A stretch of 41,228 nucleotides of DNA from assembly GCA_043808235.1 (NCBI GenBank), contig JAZDFC010000058.1, positions 1-41,228 on the forward strand, given 5' to 3'. The stretch's first letter is position 1. Each line of letters opens with the position of its first letter. The notes beneath the pieces were generated by a model. It saw nothing but the letters and a program-made list of their open reading frames with translations, had not been told where the DNA came from and did not search any database. Positions 36,001-41,228 of the stretch are shown in pieces. This DNA is from JAZDFC01 sp043808235. GTDB taxonomy: Bacteria; Bacteroidota; Ignavibacteria; Ignavibacteriales; Melioribacteraceae. A program made the position numbers and the translations under genes.

Positions 36001-36192
36001 GTAATTTATTATGAGAGCTCGACAAAGAGATATATGAACTATGTAAACGGGAACTGGTCTGAAGTTGACAGCGGTAAAATGCAGCAGATCTTAGATGACA
36101 AAGCTTATATCGATATGCCTAACAACAGCTCATTCGACTTTTTGAATCCGAGACAGATTTACTTCGGAATCAATTTGTCATTTAATTTATAA
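33001..36192 (+). CDS. TonB-dependent outer-membrane receptor (SusC/CirA-like), module B
   Basis: A 1063-residue receptor from the ATG at 33001, which has AAGGAG 7 bp upstream; an in-frame ATG 54 bp earlier would add 18 residues before the signal peptide. The signal ends near IFAGTTG. A carboxypeptidase-regulatory-like domain (GKIAGRVTDRDTGEPLFGVNV) is followed by the plug, with DGLIIRGGKSDGVLFQMDGA and GGFNAEYGQVRSGIINIVSREG. The barrel is rich in aromatic strands and ends FGINLSFNL. Its N-terminal region closely resembles the receptor at 3814, but the barrel has diverged, so the cargo may differ. No SusD gene follows; the next gene, 32 bp on, encodes a sorted surface protein. Confidence 0.93.
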   Translation: MSSGNYRVLALSMIIILLKVSMIFAGTTGKIAGRVTDRDTGEPLFGVNVIVLGTNLGAATDFDGYYAILNVPPGVQKLSVSMIGYSTVIVNEVRVRIDETSPVDVQLVSQAFETGSITVVAERNLIKQDVSTSVTAVQPDEIQSLPVASINEVISLQAGVEDGLIIRGGKSDGVLFQMDGATMRDPRNNKPISSIALSSIQEVSIERGGFNAEYGQVRSGIINIVSREGSTTNYYGAIQTRYSPATPKHYGISVYDPNSMWNRPYLDPEVCWTGTESGAWNIYEQRQYPKFEGWNSVSEGLLTDDDPTNDLSPSAAQKVWMYERRRRPAIEPDYSVDASFGGPVPIIGKDLGKLRFFSSFRLEKEMLLIPLSRPDYKEYTFSFKINSDVNESSKLQLIANMGKTFNVAMNRDDVQFASPTWGINGLGQQYWSPTNYIRTPYQIAEVTNEQRPSRIFCDSWYSQAEVNHFTLSGKYTSFINSSTYYEVSFEHVGRQYETGPIAQRNLTKNYEVVPGYFVDEAPFGFDPSPTTGLTGMFYGGHSSTIRDSSKLNSYLLKGDLVSQVTKEHMIKGGVEVSYYDLNLDYGSVNLFFNDINYVKEQWKPYRVSAYIQDKIEALGFIANLGLRMDLSNPNTNWVNADPFDESFFSSGYSTANIYPEETTEVDVSFSPRLGISLPITEDSKLYFNYGHFKQMPAYEEIFRIGRAKSGNMLSYGNPGLVQAKTVSYELGYDHVLLDEYLIQLAAFYNDITNQQAYTQYVSDRKGIGYFVANNNSYQDIRGLELTFKKTHGDWVRGFVNYTYQIVTSGAFGKQVINEDPGQQKILDQNTLVLYQQKPIPQPRANLSLTFFSPGDFGPTFLGIQPFGDISVDLLATWQSGEYITYNPNNIPLREIYNNLEVVDYFSADMRINKSFDFESFKVMLFVDISNLFDIKRLSGASFYDGYDQQYYFQSLHLPESKAYNNIPGEDRAGDVRKDGIPYQPIEQYGNVSEIGSPNTSVIYYESSTKRYMNYVNGNWSEVDSGKMQQILDDKAYIDMPNNSSFDFLNPRQIYFGINLSFNL

Positions 36193-36224
36193 AACGAATT
36201 TTGAAAATGAGAGGTAGTAATCAT

Positions 36225-38645
36225 ATGATTAGAATAAACTTGAAAAAACTAATAATCTTCATATCGATTTTAACTGCATTCACAGTTTTTGATATGAAAC
36301 AACTCACTGCTCAAGTTCAGGGACCACAGCAGCAGGAAATAAAATGGCTGTCGGTTGGTGGTTTGCGCCATTGGTTTTCGAGCGGTGGAGCAGAATTGGA
36401 ATACGGAAGACGAGGAAGAACAGGCTTTGTTAATGTCGATCAAATTGACGGACTAATTTATCCTTCCGAGTATACCAATAACAAAGGCGTAAGCGCATCA
36501 ACTTCATCATGGATTGGTACTACTAATTTTGAAGAGGTTTTAGGGCCTTATGCCGGCAAAAAAACTTATGCTCAAAAAGTAGTCAGCATCGGACCAAGAA
36601 TTTTAAACCTTGGCAATGATGTTTACGCCGAGGATTTTACCTTAGTTGGCAACTCCGATCATCCTGCAGTTTATGTTGATGATGCACTTGCATCTCTTCG
36701 TGATTTTGATGATGAAGTTGATATTGTCGTTCCGGATTTGAAAGCGGATCGTATGCTTGTTAACACTGTACACACTGCAATTGGTGTTACAGTTACAAGA
36801 AAAATCTATGCTTTTACCCAGCAGTATCACGATAACTATTACATACATGAGTATGTTTTTAAAAACACAGGCAAAGCAATAGACAACACAACCTCAACAC
36901 CAAAAATAGTTACTATGGATCCCCCTAAAACCCTTACAGATGTTGTTTTTCATTGGCAATATCGTTTAGCCTTTGCCGGCGAATCGTACCCCGGCGGATG
37001 GGCCCCAAGCGGTGTTTCGTGGGGACGTAATACAATAAACGATGCTATTGGACAAGATGCCGGTCATCCCGGGGAATTTAAAGCTATTTATTCTTATTAT
37101 GGTCCGGTATCAACCGCGCCCGGTGTTCTTGAAGATATTGGTTTACCGAGACACACTGATGGTTCGATTATGGCCGGAACTCAATTCTCTGGTGTTGTAG
37201 TATTACATGCGGATAAATCGCCTCAGGATCCATCGAACGATCCCAACCAACCTTCGACAACTCTGTTTAGCGGTTCCGACAGTAATTTGCAGCCGGTCGA
37301 TCAATACGATGCCACACTTATGACCAACAAATATAACGATTTGATGACCGCAGGACATCCGGCTCAAACTCAAGCTGAGCAAATTGGTAAAGACCCGGTA
37401 ACCGGTTGGCCAACTGCTTTTGCAAATACATGGGGTTCGGATGCTGGCGGATACAGTTCATGCATGGGATTTGGCCCCTACGATCTTGCACCCGGCGATA
37501 GCGTTAAGATAGTTTTTGCAGTTGCCGTAGCCGGTATTAACAGAGCAAAAAATAAAGAAGTAGTAAATAAGTGGTTCAATCAAACACCGCCTTACGTTCT
37601 TCCAAACGGATCGGAAACATCCGATAGAAATACTTATAAAAATACTTGGGTATTCTCCGGTAAAGATTCTTTATTCCAATCATTTAGAAGAGCAGTTGAA
37701 AACTACCAAAGTAACTTCGAAATTCCTCAGCCACCGCCGCCACCGGATCAATTTACGGTAAATTCAGGCGGAGACAGAATAATTCTTAGTTGGTCAAATA
37801 CTGCAGAAAGCTGGCCAAACTTTGATGGTTACAGGATTTACAGATCGGAAGGAAGAACAGATACTACTTATACCATGATATTTGAATGTGAAAAAAGCAA
37901 TGTTGTAAATTCTTTTGAGGATAAAACGCCAAGCAGAGGTCGTAATTACTTCTATTATATTCAGACTAAAGATGATGGCACAACAAATACCGTTCAACCA
38001 GGAGTTCCGTTAGTTAGCAGCAGATATTTAACAATGACGAGTCACGAAGCCCTTTTAACTCGTCCTGCAGGCGGCGCCGTTTCATTTCAAGATACTGTTT
38101 GTACTTTTGCAGGCGATGGGATCCAAACAGATTTTATTCTTGCCCGCATTCCTGATGCTCAAACAGAAGGAATAGTAGTTAAACTAAATGGCTCGCTCGC
38201 AATTCCACGGGCTAATTATTCTCTTGTCGTTGATACTTTGAGATTTGCGTCAGCGCCTTCCGGAACGATTGAGGTTACCTATTCAAAATATACAGGCGAA
38301 AGAATAAGTAAGATGGAAGAGATTCGAATTGTTCCGAATCCGTTTAACATGCGATCGCGCGATATTCAATTTGGTGTTGACACACCCGACAGACTTGCGT
38401 TCTATAATTTGCCCCCAATGTGTAAAATAAAAATTTATACAGAGACAGGCGACTTAGTAGAAACTATTGATCACACTAACGGAAGCGGCGATGAGCTGTG
38501 GCATTCGCTTACTTCATCAAAGCAACTCGTCGTTAGCGGATTATATATCGCATATTTCGAAGTAACCGAAGATGCCGAAGTAAACGGCGTAAAGGTTTAT
38601 TCGAAAGGCGATTCGATTATTAAGAAATTCATAATCATTAGATGA
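36225..38645 (+). CDS. Secreted surface protein with FN3 domain and C-terminal sorting-like domain, module B
   Basis: An 806-residue exported protein. The ATG at 36225 is preferred (AGAGG 10 bp upstream); an in-frame TTG at 36201 lacks a ribosome site. The signal peptide ends near MKQLTAQ. A large N-terminal beta-rich region of about 500 residues follows, then a proline run (PQPPPPPDQF) and a fibronectin-III-like domain (FTVNSGGDRIILSWSN through RNYFYYIQTKDDG). The end (IRIVPNPFNMRS, KIKIYTETGDLVETIDHT, SGLYIAYFEV, KKFIIIR) is a FlgD-like/type A sorting domain resembling that of the gene at 7880. It lies between a TonB receptor and a PorV-like gene. It is likely the surface partner of the receptor; no catalytic motif is visible. 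Confidence 0.8.
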   Translation: MIRINLKKLIIFISILTAFTVFDMKQLTAQVQGPQQQEIKWLSVGGLRHWFSSGGAELEYGRRGRTGFVNVDQIDGLIYPSEYTNNKGVSASTSSWIGTTNFEEVLGPYAGKKTYAQKVVSIGPRILNLGNDVYAEDFTLVGNSDHPAVYVDDALASLRDFDDEVDIVVPDLKADRMLVNTVHTAIGVTVTRKIYAFTQQYHDNYYIHEYVFKNTGKAIDNTTSTPKIVTMDPPKTLTDVVFHWQYRLAFAGESYPGGWAPSGVSWGRNTINDAIGQDAGHPGEFKAIYSYYGPVSTAPGVLEDIGLPRHTDGSIMAGTQFSGVVVLHADKSPQDPSNDPNQPSTTLFSGSDSNLQPVDQYDATLMTNKYNDLMTAGHPAQTQAEQIGKDPVTGWPTAFANTWGSDAGGYSSCMGFGPYDLAPGDSVKIVFAVAVAGINRAKNKEVVNKWFNQTPPYVLPNGSETSDRNTYKNTWVFSGKDSLFQSFRRAVENYQSNFEIPQPPPPPDQFTVNSGGDRIILSWSNTAESWPNFDGYRIYRSEGRTDTTYTMIFECEKSNVVNSFEDKTPSRGRNYFYYIQTKDDGTTNTVQPGVPLVSSRYLTMTSHEALLTRPAGGAVSFQDTVCTFAGDGIQTDFILARIPDAQTEGIVVKLNGSLAIPRANYSLVVDTLRFASAPSGTIEVTYSKYTGERISKMEEIRIVPNPFNMRSRDIQFGVDTPDRLAFYNLPPMCKIKIYTETGDLVETIDHTNGSGDELWHSLTSSKQLVVSGLYIAYFEVTEDAEVNGVKVYSKGDSIIKKFIIIR

Positions 38646-38688
38646 TCCCAACTGTAAAGAAAGAGTATTTCGAAAAGGAGAATAAAAC

Positions 38689-39681
38689 GTGAAAAAATTA
38701 TATCAAATATATATCACAGTACTAATTGCCGGGATACTGACATCGGTTACGTTTGCTCAGACTAAAATAGCCCAAACCGGATTCGGCTTTCTTGAGGTAT
38801 CATCTGATGCAAGATCGAGCGGTATGGCAGAAGCTGTGAATTCATTATCCGGATATCCGGGAGCGTTATCTTACAATCCCGCGAGCATGGCAGAAATGCC
38901 TACATTACTAAATGCTACCTTTAGCATCAATCAGTGGATTGCAGATATTAACTACATGGCTGCAAGCGTTATTGTGTCGCCTTTCTCGGGTGATTACGGT
39001 GTTGTTGGTATTAGCATTCAATCCGTAGATTACGGTGATGTTGAAGGAACAATAAATAATCCCTACGATCCCTCAGGTTACACCGAAACAGGAATGATTA
39101 GTCCTACTGCATTCTCTATTGGAGTCGGTTATGCAAAGATGTTAAACGACAACTTCGGTGTTGGCGGGCAGATTCGTTATTCCGTCCAAAAACTTGGCGA
39201 TGGATATGTTCCAACAGAAACAGGCGCCGAGCTAAAGGAAAATAAAGCGAGTGCACTTTCGTATGATTTCGGTACTGTGTTTAAGACCGGTCTTAAAAGT
39301 CTTGCATTCGGTATGTCTGTTAGAAACTTCTCGAAAGAAATAAAATTCGAAAGTGAAGATTTCCAATTGCCGTTAATCTTTACCCTGGGCATCTCGGCTG
39401 ACTTATTCGATTTCTTTGAAGTTCCCGGTCCCGAACAATCTTTACTGCTATCATTAGATACAACGCATCCACGGTCGCATGCTGAACAGGTTAAATTCGG
39501 TTTGGAATATAAATTCATGAATATGTTTGCTTTGAGAGGCGGCTATGTTAGCGGAAATGATGAAAATGATGTTTGCTTCGGAGTTGGTGTTACTCAATTC
39601 GGTGTAGAGCTTGACTATGCATATACGCCTTTCGGCGTATTTGACAATGTTCAAAGATTTACCGCCCGTATTTCATTATAA
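38689..39681 (+). CDS. PorV/PorQ-like outer-membrane beta-barrel protein, module B
   Basis: A 330-residue protein with a GTG start (AAGGAG 8 bp upstream). The signal peptide ends near SVTFAQ. The family opening is present: KIAQTGFGFLEVSSDARSSGMAEA followed by YPGALSYNPASMAEMP. Short alternating strands and a final RFTARISL fit an outer-membrane barrel. It is a distant paralogue of the protein at 6786. In this module it follows the sorted surface protein, whereas in module A it precedes it. A role in exporting or anchoring that surface protein is inferred. Confidence 0.83.
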   Translation: MKKLYQIYITVLIAGILTSVTFAQTKIAQTGFGFLEVSSDARSSGMAEAVNSLSGYPGALSYNPASMAEMPTLLNATFSINQWIADINYMAASVIVSPFSGDYGVVGISIQSVDYGDVEGTINNPYDPSGYTETGMISPTAFSIGVGYAKMLNDNFGVGGQIRYSVQKLGDGYVPTETGAELKENKASALSYDFGTVFKTGLKSLAFGMSVRNFSKEIKFESEDFQLPLIFTLGISADLFDFFEVPGPEQSLLLSLDTTHPRSHAEQVKFGLEYKFMNMFALRGGYVSGNDENDVCFGVGVTQFGVELDYAYTPFGVFDNVQRFTARISL

Positions 39682-39699
39682 AAAGACGAAGGTGATATC

Positions 39700-40908
39700 A
39701 TGAAAAATAAAATAATTATAAAAATTCTTTTAGTACTTGTATTGCCGGTTCTGCTTTTAATGAACGCATGTACTAAATTCGATGAGCCGGCACAGATTAA
39801 TGATCCTACAATAACTTATTCTGCCAGCCCGACTATTACTTCTGTAAATCCTTCGGGCGCAGCTGCTGCCGGAGTCAGAGAAATAGAAATTATCGGCAGC
39901 AATTTTGCGGTCAACAACGACGATACGAATTGGGTTTTTGTTGGCGGCAGCCCGGCAAAAATTAAAAGTGTTACTTCCGATAAAATTACAATCTATAGAC
40001 CAAAGTTAGAAGATACCAAATACGGAACTTCAGTCAATATCAGCGTTACTATTCCAACTTCACTTAGCGTTGCGAATCTTGCGGATTTTCAAATTGAATC
40101 GCCGATTCAAGCCTATGGCGATTTCAGTTCGAAGAGTGGTGATTTAACAGCATTTGAAGTTGACGGCCAGGAGAATATGTATGTCGGTCTCCGTAAAGCG
40201 ATTTTTAAATTTGATGGCTTGGATGTAACTTCAGCGAACCTTTCAAATGATTATACCGCCATCTCCGATATTAAAGCACATAACGATGGCTGGTTATATA
40301 TTGCTGGTGGAAAAACTAATCTTATGAGATTGGATCCTGCCACATGGACGAGTGAAGTTTACGTAGCTTTACCGGCAGCAGTTTCAAAACTCGATTTTGA
40401 TGCAAATGGAAATATATTTGCCCTTACCGCAAATGGTATTTGCTTTATTAATACAGATAAAGTTGTTACATCCACTACTCAATATGCTGGTGTAGAATTA
40501 AAAGAAATACGTGTAATTAGCGGCAATTTATATGTAGCAACCACTGATGCTGTTTTGAAACATGAAATTCTGGATAATAGTGGAACATTGGGTGAAGCTG
40601 TAACAGTTGTTGATGTTAAAAGCAAACCCGGTTTTGCGGAAACAGCATTGAACTCATTTACTATTGCAGCAGATGGAACTATTCTATTGGTTATTTTGAA
40701 TTATACCGGATATTCGGTATTCGTTGTTGAAGGTGATGGTTCAATTGCCCCTTATTATCAGGAAAGCATTATTCCTGATAATATCGAAAATGTAATATGG
40801 GGAACCGGAAAAAACATATATCTTCTCAGAGGAAGCCAACCGAGAGATGTAGCGCGAGTTTTTCAAATGGGTATGAATAAATTAGGCGCTCCGTATCTTG
40901 GAAGATGA
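39700..40908 (+). CDS. IPT/TIG-domain lipoprotein with propeller-like C-terminal region
   Basis: A 402-residue lipoprotein. The signal has a lipobox (LLMNAC, C24), so the mature protein is lipid-anchored, probably in the outer membrane. An IPT/TIG immunoglobulin-like domain covers about 44-133 (PTITSVNPSGAAAAGVREIEIIGSNF). The rest, about 140-402, has repeated short units such as GQENMYVGLRKAIFKFDG, NDGWLYIAGGKTNLMRLDP and ANGNIFALTANGICFIN, suggesting a beta-propeller. IPT lipoproteins of this form accompany TonB receptors in Bacteroidota glycan loci, where some bind polysaccharide. Here it may stand in for the missing SusD-like binder. GAAGGTGA lies just upstream of the ATG. Confidence 0.82.
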   Translation: MKNKIIIKILLVLVLPVLLLMNACTKFDEPAQINDPTITYSASPTITSVNPSGAAAAGVREIEIIGSNFAVNNDDTNWVFVGGSPAKIKSVTSDKITIYRPKLEDTKYGTSVNISVTIPTSLSVANLADFQIESPIQAYGDFSSKSGDLTAFEVDGQENMYVGLRKAIFKFDGLDVTSANLSNDYTAISDIKAHNDGWLYIAGGKTNLMRLDPATWTSEVYVALPAAVSKLDFDANGNIFALTANGICFINTDKVVTSTTQYAGVELKEIRVISGNLYVATTDAVLKHEILDNSGTLGEAVTVVDVKSKPGFAETALNSFTIAADGTILLVILNYTGYSVFVVEGDGSIAPYYQESIIPDNIENVIWGTGKNIYLLRGSQPRDVARVFQMGMNKLGAPYLGR

Positions 40909-41027
40909 TAATTTTAGTTGTCTTAGTTTTTATTAATGAAATGAGAGTTGAATCGATATATGTAGTAACTTGTTGTTGTTTTGCAGTAATTAATTAAATA
41001 CTTGTTAAACTTATTGGAGGTATAATA

Positions 41028-41228
41028 ATGATGGTAAAAAGAACTATTCAAACAATTCTTTTGCTATTCTTCATTGCCGGATTTGTGTCCGCACAAACCG
41101 GTGAAAGAGTGTTAGGCGGATGGTTGTACGACGTCCCCAAAACAACAGTAGCCCCTACAATCGACGGAGCAGTTGATGCAGTATGGAAAACCGTTGATTG
41201 GGTTTTTCAGAACTCATACGATAACGGC
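41028..41228 (+). CDS. Start of a secreted CBM9-like protein (cut by window end)
   Basis: The first 67 residues are in view. GGAGG lies 7 bp before the ATG at 41028; a second ATG follows at once. The signal peptide (TILLLFFIAGFVSAQ) is followed by TVAPTIDGAVDAVWKTVDW, the usual opening of a CBM9-like sugar-binding domain. The rest lies outside the window, so domain order and any sorting domain are unknown. It resembles the CBM9-like part of the protein at 705 and suggests that module B has its own secreted glycan-binding protein. Confidence 0.75.
   Translation, partial: MMVKRTIQTILLLFFIAGFVSAQTGERVLGGWLYDVPKTTVAPTIDGAVDAVWKTVDWVFQNSYDNG

Overview
The window reads as one carbohydrate-acquisition and sensing locus from a member of the Bacteroidota/Chlorobi group, most likely the Ignavibacteria (Ignavibacterium/Melioribacter-like). 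This placement is inferred from the AT-rich DNA, C-terminal type IX secretion sorting domains (YPNPFNPTT type), PorV-like outer-membrane proteins, TonB-dependent receptors with carboxypeptidase-regulatory-like plugs, and NtrC-type regulators. No rRNA or tRNA is present to confirm it. Every convincing gene is on the plus strand.

Layout. (1) 1-704: non-coding, with a nested inverted repeat and an 18-bp tandem duplication. (2) 705-13101: outer-membrane module A, consisting of a secreted multidomain carbohydrate-binding protein, a TonB-dependent receptor, a PorV-like barrel, a very large surface protein and a parvulin-type prolyl isomerase. (3) 13382-17659: sensory cassette 1, a membrane-anchored sugar-binding protein, an atypical histidine kinase and a sigma-54 response regulator. 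(4) 17801-24692: a GPH-family sugar symporter, GH130 phosphorylase, a four-helix-bundle (S23/IVP) gene inside an inverted-repeat cassette, GH94 phosphorylase and an exported GH27 alpha-galactosidase. (5) 24693-26783: islands of short palindromes around two small membrane proteins of unknown function. (6) 26784-31121: sensory cassette 2, a paralogue of cassette 1 in the same gene order. (7) 31359-32840: an SSS-family sodium/solute symporter behind a good sigma-54 promoter. (8) 33001-41228: outer-membrane module B, with a TonB receptor, sorted surface protein, PorV-like protein, IPT/TIG lipoprotein and the start of a CBM9-like secreted protein cut by the window edge.

How it may work (inference). 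The surface proteins and TonB receptors capture and import oligosaccharides. The exported alpha-galactosidase trims side chains. The inner-membrane symporters bring the oligosaccharides into the cytoplasm, where the GH130 and GH94 phosphorylases cleave them to sugar-1-phosphates. The periplasmic binding proteins have no ABC permease or ATPase beside them. They appear instead to pass ligand occupancy to the adjacent kinase, which would phosphorylate an NtrC-like activator. Each sensory cassette is followed directly by a secondary transporter, of a different superfamily in each case. This duplicated unit of binding protein, kinase, sigma-54 activator and symporter, placed between SusD-less outer-membrane modules, is the most interesting system in the window.
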